Origin: Sarcomyxa edulis
Lineage: Eukaryota; Basidiomycota; Agaricomycetes; Agaricales; Mycenaceae
Direction of reading: 5' to 3'
Assembly: GCA_009761415.1 (NCBI GenBank)
Contig: QUOL01000001.1
Span: forward strand, 620,001-684,000
Length of the DNA stretch: 64,000 nucleotides
Both the position numbers and the translations under genes were made by a program. This document shows positions 31,238-43,800 of this stretch, piece after piece (position 1 is the first letter of the stretch; the number at the start of each line of letters is the position of its first letter). The notes beneath the pieces are model-generated. The model did not search any database, was not told the DNA's origin, and was given only the letters and a program-made list of their open reading frames with translations.

Positions 31238-34200
31238 TTACATTAGTCTACACCCATCCCTATCATGATTCATATCGGTATTTGCAGGAGAATTAGCACC
31301 AGACCCTGGAGACCTCCTTCCACCGCTACCAGGAGACCACCACCTAGTGATCCCACGTCCCCCCGCAGAATCATCGTCCGAGTTGAAACTCCCACTAGAA
31401 TCGTTCGCCATCCGTCTAGAATTCGATTTACGGCGTTTCTCCCTCGCAGTTCTAACAGCATCCACACTCTGCCATGAATAAAAAGTCTTCAAAACTACCC
31501 TCTTCTCATCGCACTCATCTTGTCCGATCTTCAGATCTTCAAGAACGCCATCCTTCCCGTCGACGTACTTCAGCTTCCTTGCATCATATGCCCGCCATCC
31601 CAATCTGGGTCGTGTCGATACAGTGAGTTCCTTCACGAGGTTCTCCCCGACTCCTCGACAATCTATTGCGACGACCTTCGCGTCGGCCGTCTGTCGATTC
31701 TTGCTCAACCGGACGAACTCCTTCACAACTTTCCCTCCGATCCTTGTATTATCAGCTTCCAGCACACGGAGATGCGTCGCACGACGAATCAAGGCAAGAA
31801 GAGCGTCGTCGGTAAGGTTGCCTGCGAACGAGACTACCAGGTGTTCCAATGCGTGACCGGCTTGAGGAGGCTCTTCATCAGGCGACGTCTGTGCGTTTAA
31901 ACCATCTAGGGAACTTGTAGAGGGCGTAATTGCCGCAATGACAGCATCAGTAATATCAGAAGCATCCTCGAGATCCAGTCGACGAATGAACGGAGTTGTG
32001 TTCAGCAATCGCACGAGCCCATCGTCCTTCAATTCGCCACCAATACCTGCCATCTCCAGGAATTCTAGCTTAGGGACGCAGTGAGCGAGGTTGGAACATG
32101 CGACGTCCGTAAGCAAGACACAGCAAGACAGGGATACATGTCGGAGATTAGTGACGCGTCTGCGATATTTATTCGAGTCGCTGGCTTCGCGACCTGCCTC
32201 TCGTCCTGTTAGTACGATTGTTTGTACACCAAGGCTTTCGTAACCATGTTCTCCGCACGACACAAAGGATTCCAAGGCAGAGTTGTGCAGCTGTCGGGCG
32301 TAGCTCAGATCCAGAACCTCGAGGTAAGGAGTAACTTTTCCGAGAGTTGCCATCATAGAATCGTTGACGTGCTTCAATCCACAGAGTCGGAGGTCTGTGA
32401 GAAGCAGATGTTCGCCGCGCGTTATGGCTGCCGTAGCCAATGACTGTATACCATCTGCGTCCATGTTGAAACAGCGACTCATATCTAAGGAGGTAAGTTG
32501 GGGGCAATACGCAGCAAGGACATCGCAGGTGGTGTTGGTGACCGCGCTGAGGCCCTTCAAAGATAGTTTCTGGATGAACGGTGAGTGGAACAGAAGATGG
32601 TGAAGTGACCGTGTGGTTAAAGACGAGCAGCTCTGGAGGTTGATATCAGTGAGCTGGGTATACGAAATTGTCAAGCCTGATGCCGGCTCAGGCTTCAAGG
32701 ACAAGCTGTCCGTCATGTCTATAAGGGTCAGGGGGAGAATGTTGACGTGTCCAGCGATGTCAAGGCTCCGAATGAATCCACCTCCGGTCTTGGAGAGTCG
32801 TGATACCAGGGAGACTGGCATTACGGGGAATGAACGAAGATCGAGGTCTGTCCATAATTGGCCGTCGAAAACAGTCATCTGCCAAGCTTTCGACACCTAT
32901 GTTGGGGGGATCAAATCACGTCAACGAGTGTATTGAGATACAAAACCAGCGGTAGCTCAATGAAGGCTCACCCTGCTGAATTTCACAAGTTCCCGAAATC
33001 CTTTGTCTCTTCCAGTCCACCTTGATTTCGACGAAGACGCTTTAGCGACTGACCATCGTGCTTCACTTACAGCTCGTGCATGGTCCGTAACATGAAGGAG
33101 GACTAGCGATCGGAAGATGTGCAACTGAAGTTCCTTCGGAAGCACTTCATCAAAGTAGTTACGAACCACTAGCGGTATTGGCGCAAATATATCCGGCGAT
33201 GTGACTGGAACGATATCTAGAGCTGAGAACGGGAGGGGTGATGAATAGGAGCGACCTTTGCCTTTCACGCGAGGCCCGTAGTATAAGGGTAACGATTGAG
33301 ATACCCCAGTTAGATCAAGCTCGAGGCTCAAAGGGAGGGGGAGGACCGCAGACGCGTCTCCTTGTGATTTGGACCACGGCAAGAGACAACTACCGTGTCC
33401 TGCATCTAGACCTCCCGATTCGATAATCTGTGAGATCGGTGAGCTATGAGCACGAGGAAGAGATGGTAAATCGGGAATAGGCTCTGAGTCACGCTTCCTG
33501 AAGAGGAGTTTGCGTGCGATGGTGCTAGGCACTCCATTTGGCACGAATTTAGCTTTCATCCGTGAAATGGAACGCGTAGAGTGGGTAGAGAGATTAGAAA
33601 ACGAACGACGACGGGAAGGCATGCGCCTTAGGGTGGGAGGACCTCGAGTCACATCCGTAGCGGGGGGAGTCCCCACTAGGATGGGAGTTCCTACTGGCGT
33701 CGGACTCGTGCTAGAGATGTCTGAGTGGACTGCTGTCAGAGACCCGTAGCCCGAGCCATATGAAGACGGTCCTGGTGTGTTTGGAGAAAGAAACCCAGAC
33801 AAAGGCCATTCCACATGTCCATATTCAAAATCTGCGGAAAAGGTCAATGGAGGTAGAGTGGGTGGGAGCCCAAAATCTGTCTCCCTCTCCTTGCCTTTCC
33901 CTGAGAAGGGGCCAATGTTATACGGGGATGAGCTCTCGGGCGACTCGGGAACGCCCGCAGAAGCAGTATGGTCGTCGTCAAAGGGCACGAGACTCCTATG
34001 TGTAAGAGAATCAATAGGAGTGTGAGGAGAACGAATATCAGACGACGTCGAGGGTAGATGAGCGGGAAGCGAGTCATAAAACGAAGAATTCTCCTGACTC
34101 GAGCTAGACGGCGACATATCGAACAGATCGTGGTCGCCAGTGTGTGGGCGAATGGGCACCGGCTTCGACACTCCTTTCCCTTTGTCCGTCGCACCGACTG

Positions 34201-34381
34201 GATCATCAAGATTCTCTTTTTGATAGGCTGAAATGTCTGCGTGGTTTGAGAGGGTAGTGTTTCTAGAGTCGTGCTCAAAGTCGGGGCTATATGTTGGCAT
34301 GGTGGGGGAAGACCCTTCGTATGGGTCAAACTGGAAGAAAGGTTCCTCGCTATCGATGTAACGCGTTTGGCTCATGGCCAA
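31238..34381 (-). CDS. F-box and leucine-rich-repeat protein
   Basis: Two long exons joined by one intron of about 60 bp (about 32897-32957) encode a protein of roughly 1,000 residues. The first 390 or so residues are Ser/Pro-rich and disordered. An F-box follows (VLPKELQLHIFRSLVLLHV), linked across the intron to FRELVKFSR/VSKAWQMTVFDG. The C-terminal half is an RNI-like series of leucine-rich repeats (LTDINLQSCSSLTTRSLHHL, LTSLDMSRCFNMDADGIQSL, LEVLDLSYARQLHNSALESF). Family members act as substrate receptors of SCF ubiquitin ligases, with the F-box binding Skp1 and the repeats binding the target. The target is unknown. Layout resembles fission yeast Pof2, but orthology cannot be decided from sequence alone. 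Confidence 0.85.
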
Positions 34382-34799
34382 CGAGGAGATCGGATTGGAT
34401 ATGTGTAATCCGGAAACTTATTCGGAGATGAAATTAAGGATACCAGAAAGCAAAGTGCAAAGTGAAGGTTGAAGGTGAAAGTGAGACCCGACTTGAAGAA
34501 TTCGATGAGAAACTGAGGAAAGAAAGGAGAAACAAAAGCTAGAGCGAGGGATGGAAAGGATGTGAGATAAGGTGTCTAGGTTGTGTTATGTGCGCACATC
34601 CTCCCTGAAACAGACAATTCCGGGGAGGAACTATGTTGGAATCAGTCACGCGAGAAGATAGGGGCTCGCGGAACCCCGGCCTGACACCGTGACCCGTCGC
34701 GCCATCTCTTTCCCAGTCAAGGAGCATCTCATACTGGAGCAGCATCTCATTATCGTGTCATCGCCTCACCCACAACTATCGAGGCTTGCAATCATACTT
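34382..34799. other. intergenic, F-box gene promoter and thioesterase 3' flank
   Basis: Only short frames are present. The stretch just upstream of 34381 is purine-rich (GAGAAAGAAAGG type), that is pyrimidine-rich on the coding strand, as is common before fungal start codons. Confidence 0.45.
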
Positions 34800-35529
34800 C
34801 TAAAGCTTTCCTCGACTCACGCTTCCCAAGTTAACCATGTCTTGGGTCCCATGACTCAGAAGTTTCCCCGATGCCTTATCGTGGATGACACAGCGCACCA
34901 ACGCATTTCGAGAGCCGACATGAACTGGCGTCGTGGTAATTCGAACGACAGAACCAACGGGCGCAGTGCGCACATACGTGGTGTTGAGGTTCCGTGATAA
35001 CCCTAAGAACTTTGCTTGTTTCGGGTTGGTTTGACTTCTATGAGCGCAGCGACATTCTATGAGAAGATGTTCGAGGAGGATCACTGGTACGCACTGGACT
35101 GCCCAAAATCCAGGTTTGGCCAGTATCACTAAAGAAGAGCTCGAGCACACGTCGAAGATGAGAGTAGTCGCTGACCCGTGAAGAACTCTCTGGCGAATTA
35201 TCATCATCAAACGTGGGGACTTGGACGTATATTAGGTATGCCACTCACCCGTAAATTGCATAGACCCTCAGTGACCAGGAGTTCAAATTCTAGAGTCCCA
35301 TCTTTGTCGCCCGAGATGCATTGAATATTTGCCATCACCGCCTTGTCATGGGCCTAAAAAAATCAGGTTGCCTTCAATACAGGAGCCAGAGGTCTTCGAT
35401 TACACAACTTGCCTTTCCAGGCAGGTTCGACATGAACACCAATGACCTTTGAATTTTTTCGACCGGGGAGATATCCGGATCGGTGTCGAAAATTACGATG
35501 GACTCGAGGTCATCTCCGGGCACACTCAT
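34800..35529 (-). CDS. hotdog-fold acyl-CoA thioesterase (4HBT superfamily)
   Basis: Four exons (35413-35529, 35249-35353, 35095-35189, 34800-35037) join into 184 residues. The protein matches the fungal thioesterase superfamily related to human ACOT13, which hydrolyse acyl-CoA or acyl-ACP. Diagnostic blocks are VLHGSATTLIFDVCSSSSLV (the hotdog helix, with HG and D), LAKPGFWAVQ, then FLGLSRNLNTTYVRTAPVGS and RNALVRCVIHDKASGKLLSH. The first intron (35354-35412) begins GCAAGT rather than GT, yet joining there keeps the frame. The family size is about 140-190 residues, so this looks full length. No targeting peptide is obvious. Confidence 0.85.
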
Positions 35530-35908
35530 AATGGTGGTCTCTGACGAGGAGGATGTGCCATGGATGGGCGCTGACTCGGAGAGAAGCTGGCGCTATATGT
35601 CTGATATGGAAGATGTCTGTCAGTCACTCAATATGAATGATCAGTGCCAAAAAGATTTCAAGGTAATCACCGCAGCACAGAAATGTCGATATAGAAAGAG
35701 GATTGCCCCTAAGTGTTATCTACCTATCCTCATCAGATGTACACCACACTGTCGTTAGAGCGTGCCGAACAGCCTGAGTAGGCGGGGGAGTGGCAAGAAA
35801 ATTTATCTAACGTCCTACGAAGCACGACGAGTTGGGCGCTTAGCGCTTATGCTTCACTCGGATGGTTTTTGTTCCAAGCAGAACGTGAGAAGGCAATCTG
35901 CCAAGTAA
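35492..35908 (+). pseudogene. possible decayed small gene
   Basis: A plus-strand frame starts near 35498 (MDSRSSPGTLIMVVSDEED) and reaches a GTAATC donor-like site at 35663. After a CATCAG acceptor, the frame MYTTLSLERAEQPE meets an in-frame TAG at 35778. The same frame then continues with plausible protein (WQENLSNVLRSTTSWALSAY, GWFLFQAEREKAICQ) up to a GTAAGT donor. The continuous coding character through a stop suggests a decayed gene. It also overlaps the promoter and first codons of the thioesterase gene. I do not recognise the protein. Confidence 0.25.
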
Positions 35909-36628
35909 GTCACAGATGGCGCGCAAGCGTTGTCCAGTGTCTGGTTCATTATTTGAGGCCTTTGTGTTAGCTATATGAGAGGGGAGAATCAGGGATCATC
36001 GGTATCAGAGATACATGAGAAGTCATGGAATGAAACGAAACGCACATAACGAAATCTTGGAATTGGTATACGCCACATAACTTTCGTTTATCTGAATCTG
36101 CGGGCAGTCCAATTTAGTATATTCGACTGCCAAATACAGGGTCCACATAGTACACACCTTGGCTAAAATGATGTTGGCCCTGCAGCCTCGCAGAAGGGAA
36201 AAAAACTCAAAAGCCGACGCAGAGGTAAAAAAGGGAACTCCATATCCCTACTCTGAACGTATCACATTCGTCGAAAATACAGACATTATAAGCATACCAG
36301 TCGGGTCGAGACGAAGCGTACGCGTAGAGTATCGACCGGAACGGCACCATCGTTAAGGATTACTAGTAAAAAGATAACGAATAAGCCCACAGCGAATGAG
36401 GAATTATAACGACAGGAATATAAAAAAACAGCTGATGAGGTTGAGGAGAACGAAGAGGGATAACAAGAGAGCACAGACACGACAAACGACAACAAAATAC
36501 GACAGCTCGGTTATTGGGGAAGGTATGAGGCGAATGCAGTGAAAATAACAAGCAAAGCGAGTGATGGACAACGAGGCGAAACAGCGAACTTGAAGAGGAA
36601 GTGCGTTATGGATTGGGTACAGGTATAT
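35530..36628. other. 1.1-kb intergenic region with one doubtful coding trace
   Basis: Other than the trace at 35492-35908 nothing here looks coding. The part near 36330-36560 is A-rich and probably includes the 3' flank of the small HMG gene. Confidence 0.4.
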
Positions 36629-37029
36629 TCAAGCGTTCTTTGGGTTGTCTTTCGATTTACGCCAGTTCTCAGCAGCGGCTTTGAACCTTATGAAACATAT
36701 ATTCGTATGTCAGCAGATTTTTTCCAAGGCAGAGAACAGTATGTACCGATCCTGATGCGCGACATCGGGGTCGGCCTCTTTTAGACGGGCAAGCTCGGTT
36801 TGCTGTTTGGATGATTGATGGTCAGATGGAAACACGAATCGATGGTGGTCAGAGGGACTTGCCATGAATTTGTTGAATGCAGACAATTTTCTCTTTTTTC
36901 CACCACCACCACTAGATTTAGCTAGAAAAGAAGGAGAATAAATCAGTTTGACGCGACGACGCGTGTGAGGTTAACGGGGACGAACGTACTCTTTCTGGCA
37001 GGCTTTTCCGACGCGGCTTTGGGAGCCAT
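36629..37029 (-). CDS. small HMG/YABBY-like nuclear protein
   Basis: Four exons (36990-37029, 36863-36921, 36747-36802, 36629-36686) give a 70-residue protein. A short basic head (MAPKAASEKPARK) is followed by KKRKLSAFNKFMQTELARLK, EADPDVAHQDRFKAAAENW and RKSKDNPKNA. The pattern of basic residues, SAFNKFM, LKEADP and F..AAENW is that of the fungal YABBY/HMG-box-like family, small nuclear proteins thought to bind DNA. The intron after FM (36803-36862) begins with GCAAGT, a GC-AG intron. The gene is nearly invisible as open frames, since no exon exceeds 60 bases. Confidence 0.82.
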
Positions 37030-37989
37030 TGGAGTATATTTGGTGAGTGGTGAACGAAAAACTGGGTTGACCGAGGTAAAGACACGAGTTACACGTCGAG
37101 TAGGGCTGATGAGTGAAAAACGCGACTATGTCGAAGTAATCAAGTACAGGTCAATCGATGCGTGTCAAGGAGGATAAAACAGAACTTACGGAACGATTTT
37201 CAGCTAGTTACAGGACGAAAAAGTGTAACAATTTTGGAGAGTTGGAAGCGGTAAGAGGGAGAAAAGCTGAAGCTCATTTTTGCACCCAAGTTGGCGGGAC
37301 TAATATATGACAGGCCTTCGATGATTCTGCGAATCTGTGGACCCCGGATACTGCAATCTCGTGAATTTCAACTTTCGTCCAGTCCTCCTTCATGAAACGA
37401 CCTCTGCATTCATTATGGAGCACTTGACTTCGGAAAAAAGACACGGAGCGACCAGACACTCTTAATCGAGTGGTTGTACTTCCTCAAGAAGTGGCGGGGG
37501 GTCTATGGAAAAATGGGGCGCCACGGAGTTATAACGAATATATTCAATTTCTTTACGGAACAAAATAACGACAATATCAGGGCATCACAGAACACCAGAA
37601 TCACTCCCACTAACACTCAGTAATCAGTAATTAAAAATTGTACAGCAACTTCACAATAACTTAGGCAGTCGTGCATGTATAATCGTTGTGTTGAACGTCC
37701 AACCGGCAAGATGGGTATCTGGGGTCTTGCTGTACAACAAACGAACGCGTCGCGTCGCGCGTGTATACACCAGCAGGAAGCACTCTAAACATAAGTACTG
37801 CATAAGGACTAGCTGGTATGCCTAGATAACGTACTGACACTGATTGTGGTGCTGACACCTCCTAATCCAGTCTACTTGCCTGAAGAGACGGACCACAGAT
37901 CTAGGTCCATGTGGTCTGATAGAAGACCTGGTAATAATTAGTTCAACAGGTCCATGAGGCCTCGACTACATCGTCGGCTACATGCATGT
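37030..37989. other. intergenic, HMG gene promoter and VPS33 3' flank
   Basis: There are short, unrelated frames only. Nothing recognisable in 960 bp. Confidence 0.45.
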
Positions 37990-40662
37990 TTAAATGCCAG
38001 CATCCTTCGACGCCGTAGATCTTCCGATACCTGCGATACTCTCAATCATACTAGCTCCGCTGATGATGCCTGTGGTCGCGATCAAGAACTTCCGGCCTAC
38101 AAATCAACGGTGAGCACGATGTCACAAGAGCACGATGGAAGTATCCTCCCACCTCGGTTCTGTCGGCCAACCCATCTCAAGGCAGCAATTTCCGTATAGG
38201 TGCAACCGCCAAGGAAGAATACGACAGTCGTTGTCGATTTCTCTCGTGGCCGCACTAGAAAATGTCAGGAAAAACTGGAAGGTATGACGGTAGAAATCTA
38301 CTCACGCAAAGATAACAGCACGGGCACGGCTGAACTACCTCCTGGAATGTTCTGAACAATATCTACAGTCTCTCCTGGTATGGCCGCCATGACGTCCTCG
38401 AATCCTTTCCACCCAACGATAGGATGGGCTTGAACTTTCCCTGTTGAGCTTTTACCTTTCGCGTGAGCAGGATCATCAGCTAGATTCTTTTCCTTTTCTG
38501 CAGGATTGCTCAACACCCCTCCCTTCTGTGCGACACACTGGACAAGCCGTACACTGATGGGCGCATAGCCAGAATACACGAAGCTGATGTCGTTCTCAAC
38601 TTCGTCGAGGGATTCTGGATTGTCGTCGATGAGGAGACGGAGCGATTTGCGTATAGCTGCAAAGGGGTATTTGGAGGCTGCCACAGATGGTGGCGTAGAG
38701 GCTGGTAAAGGATTGGGTAGCAATATGGCAAGAGGTGGGGCGGCCAGGGAGAGAAGCAAAGGCAAGAAGTTATATCCGTATGCCTAAAATATAGGTGAGT
38801 GTGTCGTCATCTAGACTAATGACGTCGAAAGTAACCTGGAGGACTTCGCGTTTGAGGTTTTCCAGGGGTTTGGCTTTGATCCCGCCGGCGGTGATACTGG
38901 CAAGACACAACAACCTTAGGATGATCTGCATATCGACTCCTTGAGCGACAAGATCTTCTATGGCTGCAATTTGGCCAGGTACATCGTAGGAAGCGAGGAG
39001 ATCTTCAAGACAGAATGAGAACCGGGCCACAGAGAACAGATCAATAGAAACAAACGTACTCTGTTGTATTTCCAACGTTTTACCAAACTGCTCTGTACGT
39101 GTCATCGGTACTAGCATTTCAGAAAGTCCAGTGTCTGTTTGAACTGCATGAGAATACTGCATGGAAGAGGAAAACAGTTTGCCTACGAAGTCGAAGTGAT
39201 TGATGTTCTGTCTGTAGTCCACCTAATTTCCCGACAAAGTCACGCAACTGAGCGACAGTCTTGGCTTGCAGTCGAGCCTATCAAAACAGGAGCAATTAGC
39301 AGAAGCTTGAATTGGACAGACGAAGCCAAACCTTGTAGTCTTCATCTAATCGACGCGCTACTATGTTCAGTCTTTTCCCTACGGAGGAAAAATTCAAGTC
39401 TCGTATCTCCCCGATGAGTGGATCTGTTGCGGATGTAAGATGATATTTCTTTTTGTTCTCCTTTCTGAGAGACGTCACAGGCGCAGGAGTTGGAGATGAT
39501 GTCGATGGCGCTGCGGTCGAGGAGGTTGAAGGGCCGGGAGTTGGGGATGTCAATAGAGACACTGGCACTTCTACATGTGCTGAGGAACAGTTGCGTTGTC
39601 AATGATGCACAAAATCTGGTACGTATAAGGGCGTACAGTTCTTGATTCCCATCATTTCATCAATGAGACCCTCATACGTGAGTTGCGTCAACAGAGGAGT
39701 GATCATGTCTACGCGACGGTCCAGAATGATGAGAGAGTCGATCCTATCCGAGGTATTCGACAGGGTATCATTGGATGCTTGGGGAAGATTTCGTGTAAGG
39801 AGTGTTGCGAGTCGCTATACTGTCGTATCAATAAGCTATAGATATGTAAACGCAAACAGTGGACTCACAGCAGCGTAGTCGCCTTTCCCGACGATTCTTG
39901 GAAAGAGTCCGTATAGTTTCTCGAGTGTCAATAAGGCTTGGGCCGAGTCGTATATCACAGTTTCATCTCCATCCTAAAGAACCTTGAGATCGATACTAAA
40001 ATACGTCTCGGGGAATGTGATCACTCACTACCCAGATCTCCTTGAATGCATTCTCGTTCTCCAGAGAAATGACGTCGTCCGCAAGCGGGATGAATTGGAG
40101 GTTATACGACGAGATTGTGATATCTCCCAATACACCCTCTTCTTCGAGTATTCGAGTGACTAGAGTAGATATCCGTGGGACGAGGAATAGGGTATAAGTG
40201 TACTTCGAAGATTCCCTTGCATGCTGTTTGATTTGGTCTGATTGAACATATCCGTTCAGACGGGTTTTGTTGGATGCAAAGATGCCGACATACCAGCTAT
40301 GATTTTCACGTACTTTATCAATGGCCTGCATAGGTATACGATGTTTGATGTGGTAGAATTCAAAGGGCCTGGTTCTAGCCAGAACATCTTGTCGACACCA
40401 TGGTTCTGGGGGTCGAGCAAGTCAGTGTATCGTGTACGAAAGTCTTCGATAGAGTTCTGACCTTGAGAAGGGCAACTTCTGTCACTAATCCAAGGGGTCC
40501 TGCCAGTGAAGCATCGAGTACTAGTGTCTTTGCTCCGTTGACCGAGTTTAGAGCGTCGACGAGGGCTTTCTTCGCGATTTCTTTGAACAAGTTCACGTCT
40601 AAAGTAGATTCGTCGGGTTGGGCAGAGTTCTGATCATCGGATGTCGAGGTCGAGGCTGCCAT
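37990..40662 (-). CDS. VPS33: vacuolar sorting Sec1/Munc18 protein VPS33
   Basis: This SM-family protein is a core subunit of the HOPS and CORVET tethering complexes, where it templates SNARE assembly for vacuole and endosome fusion. It begins [11 protein letters not shown] at 40662. Blocks include [80 protein letters not shown] with [11 protein letters not shown], the Pro/Ser insert before [20 protein letters not shown], and the end region [37 protein letters not shown]. The final two exons are reached by short GT-AG introns (about 38258-38308 and 38100-38152), and the stop lies at 37990, well beyond the last sizeable open frame. The exon set looks complete. It is divergent from NTE1 across 170 bp. 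Confidence 0.93.
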
Positions 40663-40832
40663 CCTCCGTGGTCAATATCTGCTTCAGAAACGTTTGAGGG
40701 TGGTCGTGGCCTGACGTATATGGTCCGGAGACGCGCCAAGTCCTTCGCGTCTCGAGCTCGTGGGTCTCTTGAAATGCAACGTTCACCTTGATTTCCACCA
40801 CTTGCTCAATTTCACGAAATTCTTTATCCAAC
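40663..40832. promoter_or_regulatory. VPS33/NTE1 divergent promoter region
   Basis: About 170 bp lie between the start codons of two divergent genes. If NTE1 starts at the further-upstream in-frame ATG near 40788 the gap is even shorter. No defined site was recognised. Confidence 0.45.
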
Positions 40833-43800
40833 ATGGATGTCACCCTAATTTCAGAGTCTACAGACCATACTACCGACAGACACCCTTTGGTTTCACTAGT
40901 TTCAGCGTGTTTCTGGGCAATACGTACGTTTTCAACACCTAACCGCATCATCCGGACTATAACTCACAGGCTTGTTCAGTGTGGTTGTTATCATGGGTCA
41001 AAGCTTTGACTATTACGATTCCTCGGTTCATTTACACTGTCCTATCTTACTCAATGACTTTGACGGTGAGAGCTTCTCGGTAATAGACAGGTTTAGCTCG
41101 TGCTCATATTCTGCGTGTAGCTCAATTTCTGGTCCTTTGCTTTCATGTTTGGAGCGTCCTTGTAAGTACCGCAGGGCTACTTTGGTCTTGATCCTGCTTA
41201 ATATGCTTTACAAGGTTCGTGCTGAACTACTGGATACGATTTCGATACCTCAATGTCTACTCTCAGCTCAAGGAGCCTCCCCTTGTCAAGCCTCAAGGTG
41301 AGATATGATTACAGTGATTATGATTTCAGACTGATTAGAACTCACGAACAGCAAACGAGCTTCATCCCGATGTAAATACTACGGAGTCGGCGCCTGCGTT
41401 CCACAATTATCTAGACGATTTCCTCCAAGCTATTCGAGTCTTTGGATTTCTTGAGAAAGAGGTGCGTTGTTCAGCATTGATACTGCATTTTTGCTCACCT
41501 ATAATCATAGGTATTCCACGAACTCGCAAGGCACCTACAAACCAGGCGCCTGATTGCTGGGGACAGCTTGTCGCTTGATCAGGACAAGAGTTTCTACTGC
41601 GTCGTGGACGGCACTGTCCAGGTCTTTGCCCAGACGGGCCAACCAGTAGCGGATCAAAAAGGCTCATGGGACGACGAAGATATGAACGGCTACCAATTAC
41701 TCAACGAAGTGGGTAGTGGCGGAACACTATCCAGTCTATTCACCATCTTGAGTCTATTCACAGAAGACGTAAAGATGAGTTGGCAGGATGAAAACCCAGA
41801 GGAATCCGAGTTTGATGAAGACGAAGAACTGACGATGCCTAATCGTACCCGTAGCCGTAGGTCTGATTCCGACGTACCACGGTTCGATCTGGACGTGAAG
41901 AATAAGCCTCGTCGATCTTCTGTTTCTTCAACGGCTTCTACAGTCCATCCTGACCCAGTTTCGCCACGAGCTCGAGGAAGGTCGGCGTCTCCATCCCGTG
42001 TAGACGAGGCCTCAGAACCATCAACACCTCACGCAGCTCCCTCGACTCCTTTTTATTCTCCCCAGAATCGTCGAAGGGCTGCTCGACCGCCTCAGATACA
42101 CCTCGGGGTTGTAGCTCGAGCAACTGAGGATACGACGCTAGCCGTGATTCCCGCAGAGGCGTTTCGTAGACTCACAAAGGTCAGTACTCTGAGATGTTTG
42201 TCATGCTTATTTTATTGATTCTCGATCCAGAAATTTCCCAAAGCTACAGGCCATATCGTTCAAGGTGATTCAAGTCGTTATGAGCAACATACTTACTTGA
42301 TATCTAATCCTGAAACTACAGTGATCTTGACGCGTTTTTCCCGTGTAACCTTCAACGCAGCACACAAATACCTTGGTTTGACAACGGAAGTCCTTCGAAC
42401 TGAGAAGGCTATAAACGACATTGCTTGCCACCCTCTCCCTCCATCATTCTACGAGGGTGGTGGTTTACAATATCTTCGACAACGATTTGATGGTGGCAGC
42501 GCATCGACATCGGATACAGATGGTGACTATCTTAGTGTCAGAACCAGTTCCCCGACCAATATATTGCCCACCAAGACAAAGCCAACCGAAACCTCCCTGT
42601 TACCTGGCGCTCATATAACGGCCTCTTTGCGTTCTTCTGTCAAGGCACGACCGCCGTTGTCTAGAGTTCAGCAATCTCGGCATTTCATGCAAGCAGGCGA
42701 TCTTCACAGCTCAACTGGTTACGCTAGTAGTGAGACTTACCGACCACTTACTCGGACTTTCAGCATCTTAAATACGCCACGTCTACCCCGGTATAGCAAT
42801 GACAAGACAAGTAGTCCAAGTCCAAGGGTCGCAAGGGTCGCGCGATCGTCTGGTGACGATTTCGACCTTCGTGAAGAAGTCATGTCATGCATTGCCAAAT
42901 CGATTGGTCTCTTACAACCACCTCTTAGCGGAACTGACTCGGTCGAAGAATCTCCTGCCTTGCCTCCGACTATAAGTCGTGGTTCACCTGGCATGTTCGA
43001 ATCGTCCTTCGGTTCATTGTCGTTGCTCGAACTTGGTAACGATACATCTAGTATGACGGGAGGTTCATCCTCAATCTTTTCGGGTGCAGAAGGTGGATAT
43101 ATGAGCGGGCTTGATAATGAAGTGGAGATTCTTTTTTTCGCTGCCGGTTCTACACTTGCCAAAGCCGGCGATTTGAACACTGGTCTGTTTTATGTCATCG
43201 AGGGATTCCTCGACATCTTTCTACCACTCGACGAAGCTCCAAAAAGGTCCGTTCCCACTACCAAAGCGGATCCTGTTTTGTCAGAATCAGAACCCTGGCG
43301 TACACCTGGCCCTCCGCCTTTTGCGAAAGGCGATAAGGCTCAGCAGAAGCTTCTGTTCACAGTCAAACCTGGTGGTATAGCTGGGTATCTTGGTATGTCC
43401 TTTCACTTGACTCTTGCAGACCGGTGCATGATGTTGTGAGCTCAGCATCGCTATGCAATACGGCGTCATACGTCGATATTAGGGCCAAGACAGACACGTA
43501 CGTTGGCTTTTTGCCCTTGCATGCACTTGAACGACTACTAGAAAAGCGACCTATCGTCCTTCTAACGTTGGCGAAGCGTCTTATTTCTATGCTGTCACCT
43601 CTCGGTATGTCTTCATTTGATAGTCGTTGCGGTTGATTCTAAGGATTATTCATTGTAAGTCCTGCACATTGACGCGTCCCTGGTATGCCCAATAAATATT
43701 GTCATCACGAGTCTCCTCTCTGACGGTTATCAAATATAAATATAGGACTGGATGCATGTGAACGCTGGTCAAGTCTTGTGGCGTCCAGACGATGTTAGCC

